From the NCBI RefSeq assembly GCF_002910905.1, contig NZ_NEUE01000142.1, positions 1 through 42,600 of the forward strand: a DNA stretch of 42,600 nucleotides, written 5' to 3'. The notes under the pieces were generated by a model. It searched no databases and was not told where the DNA came from. It saw nothing but the letters and a program-made list of their open reading frames with translations. The translations under genes and the position numbers were made by a program. Position 1 is the first letter of the stretch; every line of letters begins with the position of its first letter. Source of the stretch: Streptomyces sp. SM11. Lineage in GTDB: Bacteria; Actinomycetota; Actinomycetes; Streptomycetales; Streptomycetaceae. Shown here piece after piece: positions 24,858-33,697 of the stretch.

Positions 24858-25628
24858 GTGACCACCACCCCCACCGTTCACCGCACCACCGCGGTGGCTG
24901 CCCGCGCCACGGAGCTGTCGAAGGTCTACGGCGAGGGCGAGACGCAGGTCGTCGCCCTGGACCGGGTGACCGTGGACTTCCCGCAGGGCGAGTTCACGGC
25001 GATCATGGGCCCCTCGGGCTCCGGCAAGTCGACGCTGATGCACTGCGTCGCCGGCCTCGACAGCTTCAGCAGCGGTTCGGTGCGCATCGGCGACACCGAG
25101 CTGTCCACGCTGAAGGACAAGCAGCTCACACAGTTGCGCCGGGACAAGATCGGCTTCATCTTCCAGGCGTTCAACCTGCTGCCGACGCTCACCGCGCTGG
25201 AGAACATCACTCTGCCGATGGACATCGCGGGCCGTAAGCCGGACGCCGCGTGGATGCAGAAGGTCATCGACATGGTGGGGCTCTCGGAGCGGCTGAAGCA
25301 CCGTCCGACCGAGCTCTCCGGCGGTCAGCAGCAGCGCGTCGCCGTGGCCCGCGCCCTGGCCTCGCAGCCCGAGATCATCTTCGGTGACGAGCCGACCGGA
25401 AACCTGGACTCCCGCTCCGGCGCCGAGGTCCTCGGCTTCCTGCGCAACTCGGTGCGCGAGCTGGGCCAGACCGTGGTGATGGTCACGCACGACCCGGTCG
25501 CCGCCTCCTACGCGGACCGGGTCATCTTCCTCGCCGACGGCGCGGTCGTCGACCAGATGATGCACCCGACCGCCGACGGGGTCCTCGACCGGATGAAGGC
25601 GTTCGACGCGAAGGGCCGCACGAGCTGA
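24858..25628 (+). CDS. ABC transporter ATPase, MacB/LolD type
   Basis: The product has 256 residues. Walker A is GPSGSGKST (51-59), the Q loop is FIFQAFNLLPTLTALENI, the signature is LSGGQQQRV (153-161), Walker B is EIIFGDEPTGNLD (172-184), and the H loop is VTHD. The FQAFNLLP block and the partner gene place it in the MacB/LolD group, which moves substrates by periplasmic or extracellular work rather than classic import. The GTG start at 24858 has AGGAG seven bases upstream. The FtsX-like permease gene follows 121 bases later on the same strand and is its partner. Confidence 0.93.
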   Translation: MTTTPTVHRTTAVAARATELSKVYGEGETQVVALDRVTVDFPQGEFTAIMGPSGSGKSTLMHCVAGLDSFSSGSVRIGDTELSTLKDKQLTQLRRDKIGFIFQAFNLLPTLTALENITLPMDIAGRKPDAAWMQKVIDMVGLSERLKHRPTELSGGQQQRVAVARALASQPEIIFGDEPTGNLDSRSGAEVLGFLRNSVRELGQTVVMVTHDPVAASYADRVIFLADGAVVDQMMHPTADGVLDRMKAFDAKGRTS

Positions 25629-25749
25629 CGCCGCCTGCCGCCGGCCGGCACGGCCGCCGCACCGGCTGACGCGGGCGCCCGCCGAACCCCGGCCGCCGCC
25701 CCCGCGCGTCCCCGACCCCCTTCCGGAACCCATCCCAGGACACACAGAC

Positions 25750-28284
25750 ATGTTCCGTACCGCCCTGCGCAATGTGCTCGCGCACAAGGCCAGGCTGCTG
25801 ATGACCGTGCTCGCCGTCATGCTCGGCGTAGCGTTCGTCTCCGGCACCCTGGTCTTCACCGACACCCTCGGCAACGCCTTCCGCAAGCAGTCCGCCAAGA
25901 GCTACGACGACGTCGCCGTCGCCGTGGAGACGTACGCCGGCGGGCGCGACGAGAAGACCCCCGGCATCGACGACGCCACCCTGGAGAAGATCCGGGGCCT
26001 GGACGGTGTGGCCTCCGCCACCGGCCGGGTCAACGGCTTCGCCGGGGTCGCCGACCCGAACGGCAAACTGATCGGCAACGGCTGGTCCAACACCGGCGCG
26101 AACTTCGCCCCCGGCAAGGACGGCAAGGACGCGAGCTACGACTTCACCGACGGCTCGGGCCCGGCGGAGAACGGCTCGGTCGCGCTCGACAAGGACACCG
26201 CGAGCAAGGGCGAGTACCGCGTCGGCGACCCGGTGCGGGTCGCCACCAACGGCCCGGTGAAGGAGTACACCCTCTCGGGGATCTTCACCACCGAGGACGG
26301 CGCGGTCAACGCCGGCGGCAGCCTCGTGCTGTTCGACACCGCGACCGCCCAGAAGCTCTACCTGAAGCCCGGCGTCTTCCAGAACGCCACCGTCACCGCG
26401 GCGGGCGGCGTCTCCGACCAGAAGCTGCTGGACGCGGTCACCCCCCTGCTGCCGAAGGACGCGACCGCGCAGACCGGCAAGGCGCTGGCGGACCAGCAGG
26501 CGAAGGAGATCGAGACCGGAATGGCCGGCCTCAACGGCATGCTGCTGGCCTTCGCGGGCATCGCGCTGTTCGTCGGTATCTTCCTCATCGCCAACACCTT
26601 CACCATGCTGATCGCCCAGCGGACCCGTGAGCTGGCCCTGATGCGGGCCATCGGAGCCTCCCGCCGCCAGATCAAGCGCTCGGTGCTGCTGGAAGCGGCT
26701 GTCGTCGGCACGATCGCCTCCGTCATCGGCTTCGCCCTCGGTCTCGGCCTCGCCACCGGCCTGCGCTCCGCGATGGGCCTCCTGGGCGGCAAAATCCCCG
26801 CCGGCCCGCTGGTCGTCTCGCCGACCGCCGTCCTCTCCGCCTTCGCGGTGGGCATCCTGATCACCGTGTTCGCCGCCTGGCTGCCCGCCCGCCGGGCCGC
26901 GAAGATCGCCCCGGTGGCCGCGATGAGCAGCGTGCACGCCGCCGCGTCCACCAAGTCCCTGGTCGTACGGAACTCCATCGGCGGCGTGATCGCCCTGCTC
27001 GGCGCCGCGGGGATCGTCGGCGGCGCCGCGGTCGGCGGCACGTCCGGCAGGCAGCTGGTCGCGGGCGGCGCGTTCTTCGCGCTGATCGGCGTCATCATCC
27101 TGATCCCGCTGCTCTCGCGCCCGGTCATCGCCCTGGTCCGGCCGCTGCTGAAGAAGCTGTTCGGCGTCTCCGGGAAGCTGGCCTCGCAGAACGCGGTCCG
27201 CAACCCGCGGCGTACCGGAGCCACCGCATCCGCGCTGGCCATCGGGCTGACCCTGGTCACCGGCATCTCGGTGCTCGGCGTCACCCTCGGGCAGGCCATC
27301 GACAAGATGACCACCGACAACATCAAGGCCGACTACATGGTCTCGATGGCCAGCGGCGACGCGCTCGATCAGTCCGCGCTCAACGCCCTGGCGAAGGCCG
27401 ACGGCGTCGCCGCGCTCTCCCCGCAGCAGGCGGCCTGGTTCGAGGTCGACGGTGAGTACCAGTCCGCCTCCGGCGTCACCCCGGGCGACGTGGAGAAGGT
27501 CTTCTCGCTGACGACCGTCTCCGGTTCGCTCGGCTCGCTGAAGGACGGTCAGGTCGCGGTCGGCAACAAGACCGCGAAGTCCAACGGCTGGAAGACCGGC
27601 GACACGCTGCCGGTGAAGTTCGACGACGAGACGAAGGGCGAGCTGACGGTCGGGGCCGTCTACGAGGAGAACGAGTTCCTCTCCACCTTCCTCATCCCGA
27701 AGGAGATGGCGGACGAGCACAACGCCGCCGCGCGCCCCGACATCCGCGAGATCTGGATCAAGGCGGACGGCGGCGCGACCAAGGCCAACGAGCAGTCCAT
27801 CGTGGACGCGCTCGGTGACAACCCGGCGATGAGCGTCATGGACCGGCAGGACATCCGTGACATGTTCGGCGGCTTCATCAACACCGCCCTGAACATCATG
27901 TACGGGCTGCTCGCCATGGCCCTGCTGATCGCGGTCCTCGGAGTCGTCAACACCCTCGCGATGTCGGTGTTCGAACGGCAGCAGGAGATCGGCATGCTCC
28001 GCGCGATCGGTCTCGACCAGGGTCGCGTCAAGCGGATGATCCGCCTGGAGGCCGTCGTCATCTCGGTCTTCGGCGCGGTGATCGGGGTCGGCCTCGGCGT
28101 CTTCCTCGGCTGGGCGATCGGACAGACCCTGTCCGCCGAAATCCCCGGCTACGCCCTGGTCATCCCGTGGGACCGGCTCGGCATCTTCCTGCTCCTGGCC
28201 GGCCTGGTGGGCGTCCTCGCCTCGCTGTGGCCCGCCCGCAGCGCCGCGAAGCTCAACATGCTGACGGCGATCAAGACGGAGTAG
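25750..28284 (+). CDS. FtsX-like ABC permease
   Basis: The product has 844 residues. After a first membrane segment (about 15-38) lies a large extracellular domain of the MacB core type (about 45-255). The first FtsX domain has three segments (about 260-385, with LMRAIGASRRQIKRSVLLEA). Two further segments lie near 405-465. A second extracellular domain spans about 510-710, and the second FtsX domain about 715-840 (MLRAIGLDQGRVKRMIRLEAVVIS). This duplicated form has ten membrane segments and acts with the ATPase upstream. The substrate cannot be told; export of lipids, peptides or lipoproteins is common for the class. Confidence 0.92.
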   Translation: MFRTALRNVLAHKARLLMTVLAVMLGVAFVSGTLVFTDTLGNAFRKQSAKSYDDVAVAVETYAGGRDEKTPGIDDATLEKIRGLDGVASATGRVNGFAGVADPNGKLIGNGWSNTGANFAPGKDGKDASYDFTDGSGPAENGSVALDKDTASKGEYRVGDPVRVATNGPVKEYTLSGIFTTEDGAVNAGGSLVLFDTATAQKLYLKPGVFQNATVTAAGGVSDQKLLDAVTPLLPKDATAQTGKALADQQAKEIETGMAGLNGMLLAFAGIALFVGIFLIANTFTMLIAQRTRELALMRAIGASRRQIKRSVLLEAAVVGTIASVIGFALGLGLATGLRSAMGLLGGKIPAGPLVVSPTAVLSAFAVGILITVFAAWLPARRAAKIAPVAAMSSVHAAASTKSLVVRNSIGGVIALLGAAGIVGGAAVGGTSGRQLVAGGAFFALIGVIILIPLLSRPVIALVRPLLKKLFGVSGKLASQNAVRNPRRTGATASALAIGLTLVTGISVLGVTLGQAIDKMTTDNIKADYMVSMASGDALDQSALNALAKADGVAALSPQQAAWFEVDGEYQSASGVTPGDVEKVFSLTTVSGSLGSLKDGQVAVGNKTAKSNGWKTGDTLPVKFDDETKGELTVGAVYEENEFLSTFLIPKEMADEHNAAARPDIREIWIKADGGATKANEQSIVDALGDNPAMSVMDRQDIRDMFGGFINTALNIMYGLLAMALLIAVLGVVNTLAMSVFERQQEIGMLRAIGLDQGRVKRMIRLEAVVISVFGAVIGVGLGVFLGWAIGQTLSAEIPGYALVIPWDRLGIFLLLAGLVGVLASLWPARSAAKLNMLTAIKTE

Positions 28285-28326
28285 CCGCAGGGGCCGGGAC
28301 GAAGGCCCGCCGGACACACCACGGGG

Positions 28327-28358
28327 CCGGTGCGACCGCTGCGAAGCGGTCGCGCCGG
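28327..28358. terminator. Terminator between permease and methyltransferase genes
   Basis: A 14-bp stem with one G-T pair (CCGGTGCGACCGCT with AGCGGTCGCGCCGG) and a GCGA loop lies between the convergent genes and should serve both. Confidence 0.7.
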
Positions 28359-28388
28359 ACCCTCGCCCGTTGCCGCGCGCGGTGCGGG

Positions 28389-29732
28389 TCAGGCGCCCGC
28401 GTCCTCGGTCCACCTGCGGGTGCGCAGCCGCAGCGGGGAGCCACCGCCCTCCAGCGGGCGCACCGCGAGGATCTGGTTGACACCGATCCTGTTGTGCTCG
28501 AAGGAGAGCGCGGACGCCGCCATGTACAGCCGCCAGACCCTGGCCCGGCCCGGGGAGGTGGCGCGTACCGCCCGCTCCCAGTGCCGCTCCAGGTTGGCCA
28601 CCCACTGGCGCAGGGTCAGCGCGTAGTGCTCGCGCAGGGCCTCGACGTCCCGGGCCTCGAAGCCGGCCTCCTCCAGCGTGGCCAGGGTGCGGCCGACCGG
28701 GGCCAGTTCGCCGTCCGGGAAGACATACGCGTCGATGAACGCGTCGATGCGGTAGGCGTCCTCGTTCCTCTCGGGGCGGCGGGCGATCTGGTGGTTCAGG
28801 AGGCGGCCGCCGGGCTTCAGGAGGGCGTAGAGGTCATCGGCGTACTCCCGGTAGCGGACCGAACCGACGTGCTCGGCCATGCCGATCGAGGAGATCGCGT
28901 CGTACGGCCCGGGTGGGGTGTCCCCTGTTCGAGCGGAGCCGGGAGCTCGGGGAAGGACGTCCCGGTAGTCCTGGACACGGATCTCGATCCGGTCGGTCAG
29001 GCCCTCCTCGGCGATGCGCTTGCGGGCGTGGGCGGCCTGCTCCTGGGAGAGGGTGATGCCGGTGACCCGCGCCCCGTAGTGGCGGGCGGCGTGGATGGCC
29101 ATCGAGCCCCAGCCGCAGCCGACGTCCAGCAGCCGGTCGCCCTCCTTCAGGCCGAGCTTGCGGCAGACCAGGTCGAGCTTGTCGCGCTGGGCGTCCTCCA
29201 GGGTCTCCCCGTCCTGCCAGTAGGCGCAGGAATAGACCATGGAGGGGCCGAGCACCAGGGCGTAGAAGTCGTTGCCGACGTCGTAGTGGTGGCTGATGGC
29301 CTCCTTGTCGCGGCGTCTGGTGTGCAGCGGTCCGGCGCGCCGGCGCACCTCCTCGGCGGGCGGAGCGGGCGGCGGCCAGGGGCCCGCGAGGTCGAGGAGG
29401 CCGCGGGCGAAGGCGCGGACCTTGGGGTCGCGGACCGGGTGGACGGTGTCCTTGGCGTCGGCGCCGCGGTCCCAGAGCAGACCGGCCAGGTGGCCCAGCG
29501 CTTCGTACAGGTCGCCCTCGATGTCGATCTCACCGGCCACCCAGGCGCGGGCCAGGCCCAGTTCGCCCGGCTTCCACAGGAGCCGGCGCAGGGCGCGGCG
29601 GTGGCGGATCACGAGGACCGGGGCGCCGGGCGGCCCCGATTCGCTGCCGTCCCAGGCCCGGATCCGGACCAGCAGGGGTTCCGAGAGCAACTCCTCGGCG
29701 AGAGCGGTCAGCCGCGACGCGGCGTCTGCCAT
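28389..29732 (-). CDS. Cyclopropane-fatty-acyl-phospholipid synthase-like methyltransferase
   Basis: The product has 447 residues. An N-terminal domain (1-140) precedes the catalytic part, which begins ISHHYDVGNDFYALVLG. It contains the SAM motif LLDVGCGWGSMAIH (201-214), GITLSQEQ, and ISSIGMAEHVG, and ends with the family block NRIGVNQILAVRP. It transfers a methylene or methyl from S-adenosylmethionine to an unsaturated acyl chain in membrane lipid. A Pro/Gly-rich insert (APGSARTGDTPPGP) interrupts the usual sequence just before YDAISSIGMAEH. The ATG at 29732 has GGAGGT eight bases upstream. Confidence 0.9.
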   Translation of the reverse strand: MADAASRLTALAEELLSEPLLVRIRAWDGSESGPPGAPVLVIRHRRALRRLLWKPGELGLARAWVAGEIDIEGDLYEALGHLAGLLWDRGADAKDTVHPVRDPKVRAFARGLLDLAGPWPPPAPPAEEVRRRAGPLHTRRRDKEAISHHYDVGNDFYALVLGPSMVYSCAYWQDGETLEDAQRDKLDLVCRKLGLKEGDRLLDVGCGWGSMAIHAARHYGARVTGITLSQEQAAHARKRIAEEGLTDRIEIRVQDYRDVLPRAPGSARTGDTPPGPYDAISSIGMAEHVGSVRYREYADDLYALLKPGGRLLNHQIARRPERNEDAYRIDAFIDAYVFPDGELAPVGRTLATLEEAGFEARDVEALREHYALTLRQWVANLERHWERAVRATSPGRARVWRLYMAASALSFEHNRIGVNQILAVRPLEGGGSPLRLRTRRWTEDAGA

Positions 29733-29985
29733 GGCGCACACCTCCGTGGTGTTTCCCCGACAAGCACAACAAGCCAACAAACACAACGCGTACAGACATG
29801 CTCGTAGCCCCGCCGCCACACCCCGGTGCCGCAGCGAGGTACACCTGCGTCAACTCTCCTCGCACACTCCGTCATCCCGCTACCGGGCAACGAATCGGCA
29901 AAGTGCGTGCGTCCGCCATTCACATGGGCGGGAGCGGGCCTTCGCCGCGCTCCGGGCCCCGGTCCGGGCCGATGCCCGGATACGC

Positions 29986-30027
29986 CGAAGGGGCCGTCCG
30001 CACCACGGATGGCGGACGGCCCCTTCG
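29986..30027 (-). terminator. Terminator downstream of ndh
   Basis: A perfect 16-bp stem (CGAAGGGGCCGTCCGC with its complement) and a 10-base loop lie between ndh and the methyltransferase gene, both on the minus strand, and so separate their transcripts. Confidence 0.7.
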
Positions 30028-30071
30028 GGCGTCGTACGGTGCGCTCCTCACGGAGCGTCTCACTCAGGGCC

Positions 30072-30154
30072 TGTCGTCAAACTGCCGTCGTCGCCCGAAG
30101 GGCGGCCGGGCGGTGCGTGCCATGCGTCGCCCGGCAGGCGGCGGTTCGACGACA
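30072..30154. repeat. Imperfect palindromic element with nested hairpin
   Basis: Outer arms TGTCGTCAAACTGCCG (30072-30087) and CGGCGGTTCGACGACA (30139-30154) pair at 14 of 16 positions. Inside is GCCGGGCG ... CGCCCGGC. The 83-base unit lies directly between the end of ndh and its terminator. It resembles a small non-coding mobile repeat more than a plain terminator. Confidence 0.5.
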
Positions 30155-30165
30155 CGTCCTGGGGG

Positions 30166-31551
30166 TCAGGAGGCCTTGGCCTTCTCGCCCTCCGACTTGG
30201 CGGCGGCCGGAGCCGGGGCCGGCTTGGCGGCCTCGTAGAACTCCTCGCGCGGCGTCTCCATGGCGCCGAGCGAGACGACCTCGCGCTTGAGGAACATCGC
30301 CAGCGTCCAGTCGGCGAAGATCCGGATCTTGCGGTTCCAGGTCGGCATGGCCATGCCGTGATAGCCGCGGTGCATGTACCAGGCGAGACGGCCCTTGAGC
30401 TTGATCTTCACCTTGCCCATGACGATCATCGCGACGCCCTTGTGCAGGCCGAGACCGGCGACCGCACCCTTGTTGGCGTGGCTGTACTCCTTCTGCGGGA
30501 AGCCCCGCATGCCGGAGATCACGTTGTCGCCGAGGACCTTCGCCTGACGCAGCGCGTGCTGGGCGTTGGGCGGGCACCAGGCGTTCGGGTTGCCGGCGCG
30601 GCGGCCGACCATGTCCGGCACCTGGGCGTTGTCGCCCGCGGCCCAGATGTAGTCGGTGCCCTGGACCTGGAGCTTCTCGGAGGTGTCCACGTGGCCGCGG
30701 GGGCCGAGCGGCAGGCCGAAGCGGGCCAGCGCCGGGTTCGGCTTCACACCGGCGGTCCACACGATGGTGCTGGAGTCGACCTCCAGGCCGTTCTTCAGCA
30801 CGACGTGGCCGTCGACGCAGGAGTCCATCGAGGTGGAGAGGTAGATCTCCACGCCGCGGCTCTCCAGGTGCTCCTTGCCGTAGGCGCCCAGCTTCGGGCC
30901 GACCTCGGGAAGGATCTTGTCGGCGGCGTCGACGAGGATGAAGCGCATGTCCTCGCGCTTCACGTTGGTGTAGTACTTCGCCGCGTCACGGGCCATGTCC
31001 TCGACCTCGCCGATGGTCTCCGCGCCGGCGAAGCCGCCGCCCACGAAGACGAACGTCAGCGCCTTGCGGCGGACGTCCTCGTCGGTCGTGGAGTCAGCCT
31101 TGTCGAGCTGCTCCAGGACGTGGTTGCGCAGGCCGATGGACTCCTCGATGCCCTTCATGCCGATGCCCTGCTCGGCGAGGCCGGGGATCGGGAAGGTACG
31201 GGAGACCGCGCCCATCGCGATGACCAGGTAGTCGAAGGGCAGCTCGTAGGCCTCGCCGACGAGCGGCGCGACCGTGGCGACCTTGCGGTCCTGGTCGATG
31301 GTGGTGACACGACCGGTGAGAACCTCGGCCTTGGGCAGCACGCGTCGCAGCGGGACGACGACATGCCGAGGCGAGATGCTGCCGGCAGCAGCTTCGGGGA
31401 GGAAGGGCTGGTACGTCATGTACGACCGCGGGTCGACGACCGTGACGGTCGCCTCTCCGTATCGCATCTTCTTCAGAATGCGACGAGCTGCGTACAGGCC
31501 TACGTACCCACCGCCTACAACGAGGATCCTGGGACGCTCCGTGGTGCTCAT
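30166..31551 (-). CDS. ndh: NADH dehydrogenase, type 2
   Basis: The product has 461 residues. It oxidises NADH and passes electrons to menaquinone without pumping protons. The FAD site is ILVVGGGYVGLYAARRI (9-25), the NADH site is FVFVGGGFAGAETIGEVEDM (167-186), and the C-terminal FAD block is YIWAAGDNAQVPD. The last 120 residues carry the hydrophobic membrane-binding part (GVAMIVMGKVKIKLKGRLAWYMH), then an Ala/Pro/Lys tail. The ATG at 31551 starts the homology; its ribosome binding site is weak. A Rex-type operator lies 35 bases upstream. Confidence 0.93.
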   Translation of the reverse strand: MSTTERPRILVVGGGYVGLYAARRILKKMRYGEATVTVVDPRSYMTYQPFLPEAAAGSISPRHVVVPLRRVLPKAEVLTGRVTTIDQDRKVATVAPLVGEAYELPFDYLVIAMGAVSRTFPIPGLAEQGIGMKGIEESIGLRNHVLEQLDKADSTTDEDVRRKALTFVFVGGGFAGAETIGEVEDMARDAAKYYTNVKREDMRFILVDAADKILPEVGPKLGAYGKEHLESRGVEIYLSTSMDSCVDGHVVLKNGLEVDSSTIVWTAGVKPNPALARFGLPLGPRGHVDTSEKLQVQGTDYIWAAGDNAQVPDMVGRRAGNPNAWCPPNAQHALRQAKVLGDNVISGMRGFPQKEYSHANKGAVAGLGLHKGVAMIVMGKVKIKLKGRLAWYMHRGYHGMAMPTWNRKIRIFADWTLAMFLKREVVSLGAMETPREEFYEAAKPAPAPAAAKSEGEKAKAS

Positions 31552-31585
31552 GCCATCGAGTATCCACCCCGCCCCAGGGGGGTGC

Positions 31586-31603
31586 TCGTGAGCCCCTTCA
31601 CAA
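31586..31603 (-). promoter_or_regulatory. Rex operator upstream of ndh
   Basis: On the minus strand TTGTGAAGGGGCTCACGA matches the Rex operator TTGTGAA-N4-TTCACAA at 12 of 14 fixed positions. Rex is the NAD+/NADH-sensing repressor of respiratory genes in Streptomyces, and ndh is, as I recall, a known target. The site lies 35-52 bases before the start codon. Confidence 0.75.
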
Positions 31604-31962
31604 GGATTGACCGACCCTCTGCTACACTTCGCCGCCCACGTGACCCAGGTCATGGGCGTGAAAGGGAACCACTCCACCGCGGGAAACGTTGTGCACCGCT
31701 TGTGAGCTGGGCCTTGACCCATCGGACGGGGCGAACCACCCCTCCCCTTCATACGGACGCAACGCGCCCGGAACGCCCGCGCAGCACCTCCGCGCGGCCC
31801 CCGGGGCAACCAGTTCAGGCCTGATGGGCCCCAACCGCGACCAACAGGGCCCCATTCCTTGTGAAGAAGTTCACGAAGTTTCTCGCGGCGTGTCCCCGAA
31901 GGGGCCCCCGGGCGGCCCTGAGGGCCGGACCGCGGCTCAACAGCGCAGGTGGCGGGACGAAC
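31604..31962. other. Intergenic region upstream of ndh
   Basis: No gene is visible. The palindrome TGACCCAGGTCA lies at 31641-31652. The rest is mixed sequence with several short open frames that lack ribosome binding sites. Both neighbours (ndh and ppx) are on the minus strand, so the ndh promoter lies here. Confidence 0.5.
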
Positions 31963-31990
31963 GGGCGGGCGGCCCGAGGGCCGCCCGCCC
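31963..31990 (-). terminator. Terminator downstream of ppx
   Basis: A 13-bp perfect stem (GGGCGGGCGGCCC with GGGCCGCCCGCCC) and a 2-base loop lie 66 bases past the present ppx stop codon and just past the duplicated gene end. Confidence 0.65.
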
Positions 31991-32009
31991 GGCACCGGAA
32001 GCCCTCCGA

Positions 32010-32103
32010 CTACGCGGCGCTCCAGGCGATGCCGTCGAGGATGTCGTCCAAAGCGCTAATGAGGGTCCTGTGCCGCATTCCAGGCAATCCCGTCAAGGAT
32101 GTC
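32010..32103. repeat. Duplicated ppx 3' end (possible attachment-site scar)
   Basis: Two 36-base copies (32068-32103 inside ppx, and 32010-32045 downstream) are identical at 28 positions. On the minus strand both read D-I-L-D-G-I-A-W. The outer copy ends the reading frame naturally (WSAA then TAG) with typical G/C-ending codons. The copy now used in the gene has CTT, GGG, ATT, AAT, GCA. The differences fall on silent positions through the GIAW stretch. Confidence 0.6.
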
Positions 32104-33009
32104 GTGCTCACTGACGACGACCTCGTGGGCTCCCGTCCGCTCCATCACGGCGAGCAGGACGAGCGCCCCCGCGCCGATCACATCGACCCGGCCGGGGTGC
32201 ATCACGGGGATCGCCGCGCGCTCCTCGTGGGTGGAGCGGAGCAGGCGCTCGGTGATCGCCCGGACCTGGCCGCGGGAGATCCGGGAGTGGTGGATGGCCT
32301 TCGAGTCGTACTCCGGCAGCTCCAGCACGATCCCGGCGACCGTGGTGACGGTGCCCGCGAGGCCGACGAGGGTGCCGGCCCCGGTGAGCGGCACGGTCTG
32401 CTCGGCGAGGTCGAGGGCGGCGTCGATGTCCGCGCGGATCGCGGCGGCCCGCTCGTGGCTGGGCGGGTCCATGACGGCCCCGTCCACCACGAGGTGACGT
32501 TCCGTCATCCGTACGCAGCCGATGTCCACGGACCGGGCGGCCTCGACCCGGTCCGAGCCGAGGACGAACTCGGTGGAGCCGCCGCCGATGTCGACGACCA
32601 GATACGGCTTCGCCAGGTGGTCGCTGCCCGCCAGTTCCCTGGTGGCCCCGTCGAAGGAGAGCTGCGCCTCCTGGTCGCCGGTGATCACCTCGGGCTCGAC
32701 GCCGAGGATGTCCCGGACTCCGGCCACGAACTCGGCGCTGTTCTCGGCGTCGCGGGAGGCGGAAGTGGCGACGAAGCGGATCCGCTCGGCGCCCAGCTCC
32801 TGAACCGCCGCCGCGTACTCGCGGCAGGCCGCGAACGTCCGCTCCAGCGCCTCGGGGGCGAGCCGGCCGGTCCTGTCCACGCCCTGGCCGAGGCGGACGA
32901 TCGTCATCCGCCGGTCCAGCTCGGTGAAGGCACCGGTGGCCGGGTCCACGTCGGCGACCAGGAGCCGGATGGAGTTCGTGCCGCAGTCGACGGCGGCGAC
33001 CCGGGTCAC
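32056..33009 (-). CDS. ppx: Ppx/GppA family phosphatase
   Basis: The product has 317 residues. It has the sugar-kinase/Hsp70-type fold of exopolyphosphatase and pppGpp phosphatase: the phosphate-1 motif DCGTNSIRLLVAD (8-20), the catalytic region TSASRDAENS, the phosphate-2 motif VDIGGGSTEFVLG (139-151), and LAGTVTT. This is the short single-domain form common in actinobacteria. The GTG start overlaps the DUF501 stop by four bases (GTGA), so translation is coupled. The last eight residues (WNAAQDPH) use unusual codons, and the natural-looking end of the gene is repeated just after the stop codon. Confidence 0.9.
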   Translation of the reverse strand: MTRVAAVDCGTNSIRLLVADVDPATGAFTELDRRMTIVRLGQGVDRTGRLAPEALERTFAACREYAAAVQELGAERIRFVATSASRDAENSAEFVAGVRDILGVEPEVITGDQEAQLSFDGATRELAGSDHLAKPYLVVDIGGGSTEFVLGSDRVEAARSVDIGCVRMTERHLVVDGAVMDPPSHERAAAIRADIDAALDLAEQTVPLTGAGTLVGLAGTVTTVAGIVLELPEYDSKAIHHSRISRGQVRAITERLLRSTHEERAAIPVMHPGRVDVIGAGALVLLAVMERTGAHEVVVSEHDILDGIAWNAAQDPH

Positions 33010-33620
33010 GCGTGCTGCCCGTCGACGGGACCGTCGAGCGGACGGAGGACGGAGTGGCCGCCGTCGCCCTCGTCCACCGTCCGGCCGTCGCCCTCGCCCG
33101 TCGGCGCGCAGGGCGTGACGCAGGGGCCCTTGGCCCACCACTCGGGCAGCATCGCGATGGCCTCGTCGCCCAGCGGGTTCACCCCGGGCCCGGCCGCCAG
33201 CGAGTGGCCGACCAGGACGTGCAGGCACTTCACCCGGTCCGGCATGCCGCCCGCGCTCGGGAAGCCCTCCAGGACCTCGATGGCGTCGCGGCGGGTGACG
33301 TAGTCCTCGTGCGCGGCCCGGTAGGCGTCGGCCAGCTCCGGGTCGGCCCCCAGACGGGCCGTCATCTCCTTCATGACCCCGTTGGCCTCCAGCGTGCCGA
33401 TCGCCGAGGCCGCCCGGGGGCAGGTCAGGTAGTACGTCGTCGGGAACGGCGTGCCGTCCTCCAGACGGGGCTGGGTCTCCACCACGTCCGGGTTGCCGCA
33501 CGGGCAGCGGTGCGCGATGGCGCGCAGGCCGCGCGGCGGGCGGCCGAGCTGCTGCTCGAACGCGGCGATGTCCGCGTCGGTGGGCTGGGTGGACTCGGTC
33601 TGCGGAGGGGGCGTTTCCAT
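33006..33620 (-). CDS. DUF501 domain protein
   Basis: The product has 204 residues. The DUF501 domain spans about 15-170, with a Cys pair in HRCPCGNPDVVET, another Cys in LTCPRAASAIGTLEA, and CLHVLVGHSLAAGPGVNPLGDEAI; these may bind a metal. The function of the family is not known. In actinobacteria it is regularly found between divIC and ppx, as here, downstream of eno. The last 30 residues are acidic and variable. It overlaps ppx by four bases. Confidence 0.88.
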   Translation of the reverse strand: METPPPQTESTQPTDADIAAFEQQLGRPPRGLRAIAHRCPCGNPDVVETQPRLEDGTPFPTTYYLTCPRAASAIGTLEANGVMKEMTARLGADPELADAYRAAHEDYVTRRDAIEVLEGFPSAGGMPDRVKCLHVLVGHSLAAGPGVNPLGDEAIAMLPEWWAKGPCVTPCAPTGEGDGRTVDEGDGGHSVLRPLDGPVDGQHA

Positions 33621-33697
33621 GCCTGCCTTGGTTCTGCTCGGAAGCTCGTCGAAAGCTCGTCGGGGGAAGAGAGGGAAGAGGTGGGCGTACGGGTCGG

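Noticed and set aside
25522..28605. A 1027-codon open frame on the minus strand
   Set aside because: It is antisense to the ABC ATPase and FtsX permease genes; the product is Arg/Gly/Asp-rich without any domain.
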